A DNA stretch of 64,000 bases from Dysgonomonas sp. 25 (GCF_010501075.1 NZ_QVMN01000002.1:310001-374000), one strand, 5' to 3'. Positions 26,575 to 35,916 are shown, counted from the stretch's first letter. Notes: a model not told the origin generated them from the letters alone. Numbers and translations are program-made.

Positions 26575-27975
26575 ATGAACTCAGATATTCGACATTTATG
26601 GAGCAACTGTTTGAACGTAGTCAAGGATAATATCCCTGATTCGGCTTTCAAAACATGGTTCTTGCCTATCGTACCGCTCTCATATGAGAATAAGGTGCTT
26701 ACGATACAAGTGCCCAGCCAGTTCTTCTATGAATATCTGGAGGAGAAATTTGTCGATTTACTTCGTTTTACCCTTCACCGCGAAATAGGTCCCGATACGG
26801 TATTGCAATATCGCATTCTGATGGAGAACACTACTAATACGGTGGTAAACTATCGGGGGGAGACGAAATCCCAAACAGCCGAAAAGCTTGTTCAGCATAA
26901 TGCTCACAAAATCCCAAGCCCGTTTGCCAAGGTGGTGAATGACGACTTGGATTCGCAGCTGAACAGGAAATATACCTTCGATAATTTCTACGAAGATGTG
27001 AGCAACAAGCTTGCCCGTACTGCCGGAGAGACAATATCCAACAACCCGGGAAAGACAGCTTTCAATCCGTTGTTTGTACATGGAGCGTCGGGTGTAGGAA
27101 AAACGCATCTGTGCCATGCAATAGGCAATAAGATAAAAGAGTTGCATCCTGAGAAACGTGTGTTGTATGTTTCGGCGCACCTCTTCAAAGTGCAATATGC
27201 CGAAGCCGGACGAAACAATACGACTAACGATTTCATCAACTTCTATCAGGGGATAGACGTCCTTTTGATTGATGATATTCACGAGTTAGCAGGCATCGAA
27301 AAGACACAGAATACCCTCTTCCATATCTTCAATCATCTGCATCAGAATAACAAGCAATTGATTCTGACATGCGACAAAGCTCCTTCCGAACTGAAAGGTG
27401 TAGAAGAACGCTTACTAACCCGCTTCCGCTGGGGATTGACTACTAAGGTAGAGCATCCGAGCAAAGCTTTACGTCTTAAAATCTTACAGAATAAGATATT
27501 GCAGGACGGACTTTCTATACCGGAAGATGTGGTAGACTATATTGCCGAGAATGTGACGGAGAATGCCCGCGACCTCGAAGGGGTAATCGTTTCCATTATG
27601 GCTCACTCGTTGGTGTACGACCGCGAGATTGACATGGCGCTTGCTCGCAGGGTTATCGACCAGGCAATAAAGAAGATAGAGAAAAAGAAAATAACTGTTG
27701 ATACTATACAAGATACTGTTTGTGAATACTATAACCTGAAACCTGAATTGATTCATACAGCTTCGCGGAAGCGGCAGATAGTTCAGGCGAGACAGATAAC
27801 CATGTACCTCTCCAAGCAATATACCGAGATGTCATTGGCTCAAATAGGTTCACTGATAGGCAAAAAGAACCATGCGACCGTATTGCACGCGTGCCGGATG
27901 GTCAAGGAACAAATGGAAGTGGATAAGTTGTTCAGAGATGAAATTAGTGAGATAGAGAAGAAGCTGAAACTTTAA
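26575..27975 (+). CDS. dnaA: Chromosomal replication initiator protein DnaA
   Basis: A 466-residue DnaA. Domain I (1-90, with PDSAFKTWF), variable domain II (about 90-125), AAA+ domain III with Walker A HGASGVGKTHL (about 169-179) and Walker B VLLIDDIHELAG (about 228-239), and domain IV DNA-binding helix-turn-helix with KKNHATVLHACR (about 432-443). It melts oriC to start replication. Convergent with the GT-C gene, overlapping its 3' end by 4 bp. Confidence 0.97.
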   Translation: MNSDIRHLWSNCLNVVKDNIPDSAFKTWFLPIVPLSYENKVLTIQVPSQFFYEYLEEKFVDLLRFTLHREIGPDTVLQYRILMENTTNTVVNYRGETKSQTAEKLVQHNAHKIPSPFAKVVNDDLDSQLNRKYTFDNFYEDVSNKLARTAGETISNNPGKTAFNPLFVHGASGVGKTHLCHAIGNKIKELHPEKRVLYVSAHLFKVQYAEAGRNNTTNDFINFYQGIDVLLIDDIHELAGIEKTQNTLFHIFNHLHQNNKQLILTCDKAPSELKGVEERLLTRFRWGLTTKVEHPSKALRLKILQNKILQDGLSIPEDVVDYIAENVTENARDLEGVIVSIMAHSLVYDREIDMALARRVIDQAIKKIEKKKITVDTIQDTVCEYYNLKPELIHTASRKRQIVQARQITMYLSKQYTEMSLAQIGSLIGKKNHATVLHACRMVKEQMEVDKLFRDEISEIEKKLKL

Positions 27976-29279
27976 CGGGTTTCAGTTTTTTCTTTTCTAT
28001 GCCTCTTGTATTGCAGATAATCCACAATGACCGATACAACTATCAGTATTTCGAACGGAAAGCTAAACCGCGAATTGGTTCCGTAAGTGACTATCGCCTG
28101 TAGGACCGAAGCAGCCAATACAACCAAACTGATAACCAATTGCGGAGACAATTCCCGCCTTCTTATATAGCGGACGATGTGTAACGGTATAATCAGCACA
28201 AATACGAACTTGATTAATTGCAGTATAATACGTTCGGCGTAGCAAAGATATTGCATCTCTGTAGCCCCTCGAACCTTATCGGATTCCCAATACAGGGACG
28301 TTTTCCAGAAATCCCTCCACGAGATAAAGACTTGCTTGGCATAAGCTGCCGGATTCTTTTGGATGGTAGCTATGCTATAATCGTACATCCGTTCGGATAA
28401 GTCCGGAAAAGACAGCCCTGTCTGTTCCTTCAACTCGGGATATGCTTCCCAGACGGTCATAGCCAGCTCGTAGCGGCTGGTGTCGTTTGCATCCCTGTAT
28501 TTGGCGTAGATGTTCCCTATCTTCTGGTATTCGGGAGTTGTTTTCTCGGCAAAGGAGACACAATTCTGGGCTAAGTTGAAACCGTAATAGGTGGTCGACA
28601 CGAAGTGCCCTGTATTCAGCTTATTGACATAAGACCAACCAAAGAAAACCAGTAACGGAAATAGAGCCAACCACATAGAGTGCTTTATAGGCATCTTCCT
28701 GATGAGCAGAGCCCCGGACAGTATCAATGGCAGGAATATATAGAACGGCTTTATCAGGACAAGGAAAGACACTAAAAGAGCGAGTAATATATACTTACCG
28801 ATAGGGTTGTTTTCACCTTTGAACAGCCGAAAGAAGAGATAGAAACTCAAGACTATCACAAACAACGTGAGGCTTTCGGTTAGTATAGTCAATTCGAAGA
28901 AGATAGTCGGCAGGTATGCTGCAACAACAATAGTTGATAGTAACGCTATACCCTCCCTTACATCCAAGAGTACCAATGTCTTATGCAGATAGATGAGTGT
29001 CAGTATGCCTAAGAGCATCTGTATGACGACTGTGGCTATTGTCGATATGTTGCATATGGCAAGCAGCAACGGATAGCCGGGCGAGCGTTGCCCTTCGTAA
29101 CCCGAAAGGTCGAAGGCTAACAATCTCGCTGATAAGTCGATATATCCTTCGCTGTCGGGGTATATGGTGATATGCTGATAGATGAATACTACCAGTAGCC
29201 GGAAGAATACTCCTGTCAGGATGATTGTCGGGATAGGGTATTTCTTCGCCAAAGACCAGATATGGGTTTCTTTGCTCAA
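27972..29279 (-). CDS. GT-C fold glycosyltransferase family membrane protein (PMT/ArnT-like)
   Basis: A 435-residue polytopic membrane protein with about 9-11 membrane segments. The first periplasmic loop carries the acidic motif YPDSEGYIDLS (about residues 40-50) and further on GQRSPGYPLLLA, hallmarks of GT-C glycosyltransferases that use polyprenyl-phosphate sugars. It likely glycosylates a lipid or protein on the outer face of the inner membrane. Acceptor and donor are unknown. Its -7 element (TATCTTTG on the minus strand) is at 29303-29296. Confidence 0.82.
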   Translation of the reverse strand: MSKETHIWSLAKKYPIPTIILTGVFFRLLVVFIYQHITIYPDSEGYIDLSARLLAFDLSGYEGQRSPGYPLLLAICNISTIATVVIQMLLGILTLIYLHKTLVLLDVREGIALLSTIVVAAYLPTIFFELTILTESLTLFVIVLSFYLFFRLFKGENNPIGKYILLALLVSFLVLIKPFYIFLPLILSGALLIRKMPIKHSMWLALFPLLVFFGWSYVNKLNTGHFVSTTYYGFNLAQNCVSFAEKTTPEYQKIGNIYAKYRDANDTSRYELAMTVWEAYPELKEQTGLSFPDLSERMYDYSIATIQKNPAAYAKQVFISWRDFWKTSLYWESDKVRGATEMQYLCYAERIILQLIKFVFVLIIPLHIVRYIRRRELSPQLVISLVVLAASVLQAIVTYGTNSRFSFPFEILIVVSVIVDYLQYKRHRKEKTETR

Positions 29280-29295
29280 GGCACGATATTTTAGT

Positions 29296-29303
29296 CAAAG
29301 ATA
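29296..29303 (-). promoter_or_regulatory. -7 promoter element of the GT-C gene
   Basis: Minus strand TATCTTTG fits TAnnTTTG, 17 bp upstream of the start codon. Confidence 0.5.
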
Positions 29304-29466
29304 GTTATTTAGCAAATCAATAGCTCCTTTCATATGCCTAAAAAGTGACAATTGAAAATCAAGGAACAGATAATACACAAATGTGTTACTTTCTTGTCAC
29401 CCTATTGTTACTTTTATGTAGGTTTTTCTTTGTTCATTATGAGGGAGTTAATGTGTTTTTATGCAG

Positions 29467-29509
29467 AAAAGTATATATTCATTGTTGTATTTTTTATTGA
29501 GTTACTTTT
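29467..29509 (+). repeat. AAAAGTA...GAGTTACTTTT unit, diverged copy
   Basis: AAAAGTATATATTCATTG, then TATTTTTTATTGAGTTACTTTT resembles the unit at 29604-29654. Other copies are at 29749-29802, 33023-33076 and, inverted, 15699-15749 and 15842-15888. Confidence 0.6.
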
Positions 29510-29518
29510 AGCCCCTCC

Positions 29519-29534
29519 AACCTCCCCAAGGGGA
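29519..29534. repeat. CCTCCCC-AA-GGGGAGG hairpin
   Basis: A tight GC-rich palindrome in an otherwise AT-rich block; it may act as a terminator or a structural end for the repeat, but no T-tract follows. Confidence 0.5.
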
Positions 29535-29550
29535 GGCTTATTCTTCCCTG

Positions 29551-29579
29551 TCATACCGAGTGAATACGAGGTATCTCGA
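29551..29579 (+). repeat. TGTCAT...GGTATCTC element
   Basis: TGTCATACCGAGTGAATACG followed by AGGTATCTC; belongs with the elements at 15605, 15754 and 15799-15826 that share TGTCAT at one end and ATCTC about 20 bases on. Confidence 0.6.
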
Positions 29580-29603
29580 CACATTATTGAGAAAGCTTGA
29601 CAG

Positions 29604-29760
29604 AAAAAGTAACAAAGGTATATTCATTTTGAGCATTTTTGTAGAGTTACTTTTCTCCGTGTACCTCAGTGCCTCCTCTGTGAAACTCAGTGTTTACCTC
29701 TTTCTTCCTTGTATATCGGGAAGAGATGCCTCCTATCGTCGACATGACAAAAAAGTAACA
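29604..29760 (-). repeat. 157-bp core, perfect inverted copy of 15593-15749
   Basis: See 15593-15749. The two copies are 13,854 bp apart and opposite in orientation, so recombination between them would invert the panB-dnaA-GT-C segment. Confidence 0.92.
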
Positions 29761-29802
29761 AAACTCTACTTATTTTCGATATTTTCTATCAAGTCACTTT
29801 TT
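29749..29802 (+). repeat. AAAAAGTAAC...CACTTTTT unit, diverged copy
   Basis: Together with the following CTTGTAACTTG and GCCCGTAGGGC sequence it matches 33023-33110 at roughly three bases in four by eye. Confidence 0.6.
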
Positions 29803-29985
29803 CTTGTAACTTGTAACTGCCCGTAGGGCAAAGTAACTCGTAACTAATAAACTTGTCTACTTGTTTACTTGTTAACTATTTCAATATAGATAAACTTGCA
29901 ATGAAATAATAGCCACCAATTCACATTATTACAGGTTAATCTTCATAATTATCCGGATTAACCTTATTTTTAGGGGATTTTGTTA

Positions 29986-29993
29986 TAATTTTG
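29986..29993 (+). promoter_or_regulatory. -7 promoter element of the GT2 gene
   Basis: TAATTTTG fits TAnnTTTG. It overlaps the potential TTG start at 29991, which is therefore unlikely to be used. Confidence 0.6.
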
Positions 29994-30017
29994 CTTTCTC
30001 AAAACCAGATGCATAAG

Positions 30018-30944
30018 ATGAATATTGTTGTTATTATTGTTACCTATAACGGAATGAAATGGTATCAGCGCTGTTTCGATAGCTTGCGGGCATCTTCCGT
30101 GCCGGTTAAGGCTGTCGTTATAGATAACCTTTCGAGTGACGGCACGCGGGAATATATCAAAGAAAATTATCCCGAAATTCATCTTATCGAGAGCGAAAGC
30201 AATCTCGGTTTTGGCAAGGCTAACAATATCGGGTTCAAGTACGCTATAGAGCAGCATGCCGACTATGTTTTCCTGCTTAATCAGGATGCGTGGGTAATGC
30301 CCGACACATTTGAAATCCTTTGCCGGCAATTGCAAAAGAACCCCGAATACGGCATTCTTAGCCCGATTCATCTTAATGGTACGGGGAAAGAGTTGGATTT
30401 CAATTTCTCCTACTATGTCATCGACGAATGGTGTCCTGACCTTGTTTCAGACTTCGTACTGAAAGGGAAAGCCGAAGACCGTATATATCCCGTGAAGTTC
30501 ATCAATGCCGCTCTGTGGATGATGTCGCGCGAATGTGTCGACAAGATTGGCGGCTTTGACCCGCTATTCCCGCATTACGGAGAAGATGTCAACTATATTG
30601 AACGCCTGCAGTTTCACGGCTATAAATTGGGGATATATCCTCATACTTTCGGGGTACACGACCGCGTGAGAGGCGCAGGTAAGACACCCACTACCAAACA
30701 AATAAAGAGCCGCGAGATAGCATCGCTGATGACGCACTTGACCAATCCGTTTGCTTCTTTTTGGCCGAATACTATACGGACATTGATTAATTACAGCCTC
30801 CAATCGGGAGTAAACAATCTTTTACGGCTGTCTTTCAGAGGATTGTGGATAAATACCTGTGTTACATTCAAAGTATTGGCATTACTTTCTAAAGTAAAGA
30901 GAAACAGGGATATAGCAAAGCAGAAAGGGCAATCTTTCCTCTAA
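30018..30944 (+). CDS. Family 2 glycosyltransferase
   Basis: A 308-residue cytoplasmic GT-A glycosyltransferase when started at ATG 30018 (MNIVVIIVTYNG); ATG 30009 is a near alternative. The nucleotide-binding VTYNG is at the N-terminus, the metal-binding DxD equivalent is NQDAW (about residue 91), and GGFDPLFPHYGEDVNY is the acceptor-side motif with the catalytic acid. This subfamily includes rhamnosyltransferase-like enzymes of polysaccharide synthesis. It stands alone, convergent with topB with no gap. Confidence 0.9.
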   Translation: MNIVVIIVTYNGMKWYQRCFDSLRASSVPVKAVVIDNLSSDGTREYIKENYPEIHLIESESNLGFGKANNIGFKYAIEQHADYVFLLNQDAWVMPDTFEILCRQLQKNPEYGILSPIHLNGTGKELDFNFSYYVIDEWCPDLVSDFVLKGKAEDRIYPVKFINAALWMMSRECVDKIGGFDPLFPHYGEDVNYIERLQFHGYKLGIYPHTFGVHDRVRGAGKTPTTKQIKSREIASLMTHLTNPFASFWPNTIRTLINYSLQSGVNNLLRLSFRGLWINTCVTFKVLALLSKVKRNRDIAKQKGQSFL

Positions 30945-32999
30945 TTATTGCTTCTCCAATATTGCTTGAAGTTCTTCATCCGTCAGCTTGTCACCTACTT
31001 CGTCAAAAGAGAGGCGGAATGCGCATCCGGCTTTCCAGTTGGAACAACCGTATGCCGTTTTACCTCGTAATATCTTGCCTTCCTTACATGCTGGGCAGAT
31101 TAATTCAGGAGTCTTTTTCTCTATGGCTTTCTCCTTGGGCGCTTTAGGTTTTGGTTCTCGCTTTTTCTTAGCTGCTTTTTCCTTTTCTACTGTAACCTGC
31201 TCGGCAAGGCTGATAGAGCCTTCGCGGTCTTGTTTCACATTCACCACTATCTGGTTGAGCATCTCCTTCAACTCGTCGATAAACTGGCGAGGTTCGTATT
31301 CGTTACGCTCTATCTGGCGAAGCTTCTTCTCCCAAAGTCCGGTCAATTCAGCTGATTTCAGCAATTCCTCATTAATTGTCTGAATGAGTTGCACGCCTGT
31401 CGGAGTAGCATACAGGCTTTTTCGCTCCTTACGGATATAGTTCCGTTTAAACAGCGTTTCGATAATCGCCGCCCGCGTAGAAGGTCGCCCGATGCCATTT
31501 TCTTTCAAAGCATCGCGCAATTCGTCATCCTCTACAAGCTTACCCGCAGTTTCCATAGCGCGTAGAAGGGTTGCTTCGGTGTAGTATTTAGGAGGCTGCG
31601 TCCATTTCTCGTTCAATGTCGGTTCATGGGGGCCTCTCTCTCCCTTTTCGAAAGCAGGAAGAATGTTTTCTTCGTCTGCATTCTCTTTGCTGTCCTCGTC
31701 CTGCGTATTGGTCTGTTTATCAAAGACAACCCGCCAACCCGGATGCAGAATTTGTTTTCCGGTAGCTTTGAAGCCTATTTTGTTGACATCGCCCAAAACA
31801 GTAGTCGTGGAAATCTGGCAGTTCGGATAAAAGACGGCGATAAAGCGTCTGGTTACTAGGTCATAAACCCTGCGTTCCGCTTCCGAGATATTGTTTGCCC
31901 GCACGCCGGTAGGGATAATGGCATGGTGGTCGGTGACTTTGCTATTGTCGAAAACTTTCTTCGATTTCTTTATCTTCTCGGCCAGAACAGGCTTCGTCAG
32001 TTCCTCATATCCGGCCAAACCTCGCAATATAGAAGGTACTTTCGGGAAAATATCGTCGCTCAGAAAAGTAGTATCCACACGCGGATAAGTCGTCAGTTTC
32101 TTTTCGTAGAGCGATTGTATTGTTTTCAATGTGTCTTCAGCCGAAAGAGAGAATTTTTTGTTACATTCCACCTGCAAAGCCGTGAGGTCGAACAAACGCG
32201 GTGGCGCTTCTTCCCCTTTTTTGGTCGTGACATCTGTTATTTCGAAGTCGGATTCCTTTATCTCCTCCAGAAATTTCTCGCCTTCCTCTTGTGTCGAAAA
32301 GCGTCCTTTAGTTGCCGAAAAGGTGGTATTCCGATATATCGTTTTCAGTTCCCAATAAGGTTCGGGAACAAAGTTTTCTATCTCTAATTGCCGGTTGACA
32401 ATGAGGGCGAGGGTAGGGGTTTGCACGCGCCCGATGGACAATACCGACCTGTTTTGCCCGTATTTGACAGTATAGAGGCGGGTAGCATTCATGCCGAGAA
32501 GCCAGTCGCCTATTGCACGCGACAAGCCAGCTTCGTATAGCTTGTTGAACTCATTTTGGTCACGTAGCTTTTCGAATCCTTCGCGGATAGATTCTTCTGT
32601 AAGTGAGGAAATCCAAAGCCGCTTGACCGGGCATTTGCATTGGGCTTTTTGCATTACCCAGCGCTGAATCAGTTCCCCTTCTTGTCCGGCATCACCGCAG
32701 TTTATTACTTCGTCGGCTTTTGCTATGAGTTGTTCGATAACGGCAAACTGCCTCTTAACGCCGTCGTTCTCAATCAATTTGATGCCAAAGCGCATAGGTA
32801 TCATCGGCAGTACATTCAACGACCAGCGCTTCCAATCGGGAGTATATTCGTGAGGTTCTTTAAGTGTGCAGAAATGGCCGAATGTCCATGTCACCTGATA
32901 GCCATTTCCTTCGAAATAGCCATCGTGGCGCGATGTTGCCCCTAATACAGTGGCAATTTCGCGGGCGACGCTTGGTTTTTCGGCTATGCAAACTTTCAT
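30945..32999 (-). CDS. topB: DNA topoisomerase III
   Basis: A 684-residue type IA topoisomerase. TOPRIM domain at the N-terminus (KPSVAREIATVLGA; acidic NCGDAGQEGELIQR), catalytic tyrosine in TYPRVDTTFLSDD (about 305), and a C-terminal zinc-finger-like segment with CPACKEGKI and YGCSNWKAGCAF. It relaxes or decatenates negatively supercoiled DNA and resolves recombination intermediates. The only visible -7 element upstream lies in a repeat unit (33023-33076). Confidence 0.96.
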   Translation of the reverse strand: MKVCIAEKPSVAREIATVLGATSRHDGYFEGNGYQVTWTFGHFCTLKEPHEYTPDWKRWSLNVLPMIPMRFGIKLIENDGVKRQFAVIEQLIAKADEVINCGDAGQEGELIQRWVMQKAQCKCPVKRLWISSLTEESIREGFEKLRDQNEFNKLYEAGLSRAIGDWLLGMNATRLYTVKYGQNRSVLSIGRVQTPTLALIVNRQLEIENFVPEPYWELKTIYRNTTFSATKGRFSTQEEGEKFLEEIKESDFEITDVTTKKGEEAPPRLFDLTALQVECNKKFSLSAEDTLKTIQSLYEKKLTTYPRVDTTFLSDDIFPKVPSILRGLAGYEELTKPVLAEKIKKSKKVFDNSKVTDHHAIIPTGVRANNISEAERRVYDLVTRRFIAVFYPNCQISTTTVLGDVNKIGFKATGKQILHPGWRVVFDKQTNTQDEDSKENADEENILPAFEKGERGPHEPTLNEKWTQPPKYYTEATLLRAMETAGKLVEDDELRDALKENGIGRPSTRAAIIETLFKRNYIRKERKSLYATPTGVQLIQTINEELLKSAELTGLWEKKLRQIERNEYEPRQFIDELKEMLNQIVVNVKQDREGSISLAEQVTVEKEKAAKKKREPKPKAPKEKAIEKKTPELICPACKEGKILRGKTAYGCSNWKAGCAFRLSFDEVGDKLTDEELQAILEKQ

Positions 33000-33022
33000 C
33001 TGATTTTCAATTCTGTTTTAGC

Positions 33023-33120
33023 AAAAAAGTAACAAAAGTATACTGATTCTCGACGTTTTTTGCTGGGTTACTTTTTCTCGTAACTTGTGATTGCCCGTAG
33101 GGCGTAGTAACTTGTAGCTA
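33023..33120 (+). repeat. Partial third copy of the mosaic repeat, carrying the likely topB promoter
   Basis: AAAAAAGTAACAAAAGTATAC through GGTTACTTTTTCTCGTAACTTG and GCCCGTAGGGC resembles 29748-29850. On the minus strand TACTTTTG (33040-33033) fits the -7 consensus and lies 34 bp before the topB start. Confidence 0.65.
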
Positions 33121-33143
33121 ACAATAGAAATATAGCAGAGGAA

Positions 33144-34019
33144 TCAGGCGAATAAGATTGTCTTGTTCTTATATACCAACACGCGCCTGTCGATATGCGA
33201 TTCGATGGCATGCGAAAGGACAATCTTTTCCAGATCCTGCCCCTTGCGAACCAAATCGCTGATAGTATCGCGGTGCGAGATGCGGGTGATATCCTGCTCG
33301 ATAATGGGGCCGGCATCCAGTTCGGCTGTAACATAATGACTGGTAGCTCCGATAATCTTCACTCCACGCTCGAAAGCTGCATGATAGGGTTTTGCCCCTA
33401 CAAAAGCAGGCAAAAATGAGTGATGGATATTGATGATCTTATTCGGATAGGCCTCGATAAAGTTATCCGTAAGAATTTGCATATAGCGGGCAAGAACCAC
33501 AAAGTCTATCTTTTTTTCTTCGAGTAATGCCATTTGTCTGGCCTCTATTTCGTCTTTGTTGTCCTTCTCTTTTTCTATTCGCAGTACGTGGTATTCAATC
33601 CCGAATTTATCGGCTACCCAGCGCAAATCTTCGTGATTGCTGACGATGACAGGTATTTCCACATTCCATTCTCCGGCTGTGTAGCGCGCCAGAATGTCGA
33701 ACAGGCAATGAGACATCTTCGACACGAAAACAGCCATGCGTGGCGTATAGTCATTGAAATACAATTTGAAAGTCATATTGTATTTCTGTGCATACATTGT
33801 TTCGAAATAATCCTGAATCTTTGTCTTAGGGATGCGGAAAGTTGTCAAATCCCACTCGATGCGCATGAAAAAGATATTCTCCTGACGATCGACATGCTGT
33901 TCGAGATTGATAATATTTCCGCCATTCTCATTGATGAAATCCGTTACTGCCGCAACTAATCCGGGCTGATCGGGCGAATAGATGAGAATGATGGCCGTAT
34001 CTATATCTTTTTTCTTCAT
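33144..34019 (-). CDS. purU: Formyltetrahydrofolate deformylase
   Basis: A 291-residue PurU: N-terminal ACT domain (about 8-90, starting IILIYSPDQPGLVAAVTDF) and a C-terminal formyltransferase-fold domain (about 95-290) with the catalytic Asn/His in INIHHSFLPAF and Asp in ELDAGPIIEQD. It hydrolyses 10-formyl-THF to THF and formate. Its start lies 4 bp after the stop of parE, so the two are probably one transcript. Confidence 0.95.
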   Translation of the reverse strand: MKKKDIDTAIILIYSPDQPGLVAAVTDFINENGGNIINLEQHVDRQENIFFMRIEWDLTTFRIPKTKIQDYFETMYAQKYNMTFKLYFNDYTPRMAVFVSKMSHCLFDILARYTAGEWNVEIPVIVSNHEDLRWVADKFGIEYHVLRIEKEKDNKDEIEARQMALLEEKKIDFVVLARYMQILTDNFIEAYPNKIINIHHSFLPAFVGAKPYHAAFERGVKIIGATSHYVTAELDAGPIIEQDITRISHRDTISDLVRKGQDLEKIVLSHAIESHIDRRVLVYKNKTILFA

Positions 34020-34023
34020 TAAT

Positions 34024-35883
34024 TTATTCGTCTATTTCGACAACGAGGTTTTCGATAATAAACTCCTGTCTTTCAGGGGTGTTTTTACCCATATAGAAAT
34101 TCAGCATTTCTTTTACGAGGTCTTCTTTCTTCATCGTAACAGGGTCGAGGCGTATATCTTTTCCTATAAAATGCACAAATTCATCCGGCGAGATTTCTCC
34201 CAACCCTTTGAAGCGGGTTATCTCGGGATTTGTACCCAGTTTCTTTATCGCATTGATTCGCTCTTCCTCCGTATAACAGTATATCGTTTCCTTCTTGTTA
34301 CGCACACGGAAAAGCGGCGTTTGCAGGATATATACGTGGCGTTTCTTAATCAAATCGGGGAAGAATTGCAGGAAAAATGTCAATATCAGCAAACGGATAT
34401 GCATCCCGTCGGTATCGGCATCGGTGGCTATGATAATCTTGTTATAGCGCAACCCTTCGAGGCCATCTTCGATGTTCAAAGCTGCCTGCAAGAGATTAAA
34501 CTCTTCGTTCTCGTACACGATTTTCTTCGTCAGCCCAAAGCTATTCAACGGTTTCCCACGCAAGCTGAAAACAGCTTGTAGATTCGGATTTCGGCTCTTG
34601 GTGATAGAACCGCTCGCCGAGTCACCCTCGGTGATGAAAATAGATGTTTCGTCGCGGCTATCGCCTTTTGAATCATTGTAATGCAGACGGCAATCGCGCA
34701 ACTTTTTATTGTGTAAGTTCGCTTTCTTTGCACGCTCGCGAGCCAGCTTCGTGACGCCGGCTATGGCTTTGCGCTCTTTTTCGGAATCCTGTATTTTCTT
34801 TAAAAGGATATCGGATGTCTCTGAATTTTTGTGCAGATAATTATCCAGTTCCTTTTTAAGGAAATCTCCGATAAACTTCTGGACAGTAGGCCCGTTAGGC
34901 CCCATATCCCTCGAGCCGAGCTTTGTTTTCGTTTGCGATTCGAAAACCGGCTCTTCTACCTTTATACTGATGGCTGCCACCAATCCGTTACGGATATCGG
35001 CATAGTCGAAATTTTTGTTGTAATACTCTTTGATGACGCGCGAAACAGCTTCGCGGAAAGCAGACTGGTGCGTACCTCCCTGCGTGGTATGCTGCCCGTT
35101 TACGAAAGAGTAGTAATCTTCACCATATTCGTTGGTGTGCGTGATGACAACCTCTATATCGGTATCGGTGAAATGAATAACCGGATACAACGGTTCGGAA
35201 GTCATATTTTCGTTTAACAAGTCTGCCAGACCGTTTTTCGAAATAAACTTCTTACCGTTATAGTTGATTGTCAGTCCTGTATTGAGATAAGTGTAGTTGC
35301 GCAATAAGGCTTCTACATATTCGTCTTTGAAGTAATAATTGGTGAAAATCGAAGCGTCGGGAATAAATTCGATAAATGTCCCGTTGGCCTCGGTGGTAGA
35401 TTCTTTTTTGCTTTCGGCAACAACGATTGCCTTGCTGTACTCTACCGATACCGTTTCCCCATCGCGGAAACTCTGCATATAAAAATAGGTGGAAAGGGCA
35501 TTGACGGCTTTGATACCGACACCATTCAACCCGACTGATTTCTTAAATGCTTTGGAGTCGTATTTGGCTCCTGTATTCATTTTGGAAGATACATCCTTTA
35601 CTTTCCCGAGCGGAACGCCGCGTCCGTGGTCGCGGACTGTGACTTTTCCTTCCTCTATCGTAACTTCGATAGATTTACCGAAGCCCATCATATATTCGTC
35701 GATGGAGTTGTCGAGTACCTCTTTCAGCAGCACATAAATACCATCGTCCGAAGACGTACCGTCTCCGAGCTTACCGATATACATCCCCGGACGGCGACGG
35801 ATATGCTCCTGCCAGTCTAAGGTCTTGATATCATCGTCCGAATAATTCGCTTCGGGTATATTATCTAAAATCTCCTCACTCAT
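34024..35883 (-). CDS. parE: DNA topoisomerase IV subunit B (type IIA, ParE)
   Basis: A 619-residue type IIA topoisomerase ATPase subunit. GHKL ATPase domain with [10 protein letters not shown] and DHGRGVPLG near the N-terminus, transducer domain, TOPRIM with TEGDSASGS (about 420) and [10 protein letters not shown] (about 490), and the C-terminal [13 protein letters not shown]. Length and lack of a long insertion fit ParE rather than GyrB, though the two are hard to separate by eye. The ParC partner is not adjacent; purU is downstream instead. Confidence 0.9.
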   Translation of the reverse strand: MSEEILDNIPEANYSDDDIKTLDWQEHIRRRPGMYIGKLGDGTSSDDGIYVLLKEVLDNSIDEYMMGFGKSIEVTIEEGKVTVRDHGRGVPLGKVKDVSSKMNTGAKYDSKAFKKSVGLNGVGIKAVNALSTYFYMQSFRDGETVSVEYSKAIVVAESKKESTTEANGTFIEFIPDASIFTNYYFKDEYVEALLRNYTYLNTGLTINYNGKKFISKNGLADLLNENMTSEPLYPVIHFTDTDIEVVITHTNEYGEDYYSFVNGQHTTQGGTHQSAFREAVSRVIKEYYNKNFDYADIRNGLVAAISIKVEEPVFESQTKTKLGSRDMGPNGPTVQKFIGDFLKKELDNYLHKNSETSDILLKKIQDSEKERKAIAGVTKLARERAKKANLHNKKLRDCRLHYNDSKGDSRDETSIFITEGDSASGSITKSRNPNLQAVFSLRGKPLNSFGLTKKIVYENEEFNLLQAALNIEDGLEGLRYNKIIIATDADTDGMHIRLLILTFFLQFFPDLIKKRHVYILQTPLFRVRNKKETIYCYTEEERINAIKKLGTNPEITRFKGLGEISPDEFVHFIGKDIRLDPVTMKKEDLVKEMLNFYMGKNTPERQEFIIENLVVEIDE

Positions 35884-35916
35884 AATTCGTTATCTCCCTC
35901 CTGAAATATTATCAGC

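Larger units (their letters stand above)
29365..29855 (-). repeat. Mosaic intergenic repeat block B (inverted partner of 15551-15991)
   Basis: In reverse complement this block follows block A: 29835-29855 matches 15551-15571, 29604-29760 matches 15593-15749, and 29365-29386 matches 15970-15991. The distance between the second and third matches is nearly the same (217 against 220 bp). Block B has about 50 extra bases outside the core, including GCCCGTAGGGC, and a CCTCCCCAAGGGGAGG hairpin in the diverged middle. The 738-bp gap 29280-30017 holds no credible gene. Confidence 0.9.

Noticed and set aside
29352-29826. Open frames of 82 and 88 codons in the repeat block (from 29352 and 29560)
   Set aside because: They run through repeat sequence that is shared, inverted and diverged with indels at 15.6-16.0 kb, and the encoded proteins look like translated repeats.
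29365-29855. CRISPR array
   Set aside because: GTTACTTTT borders recur but at irregular distances, in both orientations and with related sequence between them, unlike repeats with unique equal-length spacers.
29991-30017. TTG 29991 as start of the GT2 gene
   Set aside because: It lies inside the -7 element TAATTTTG, upstream of the expected transcription start.
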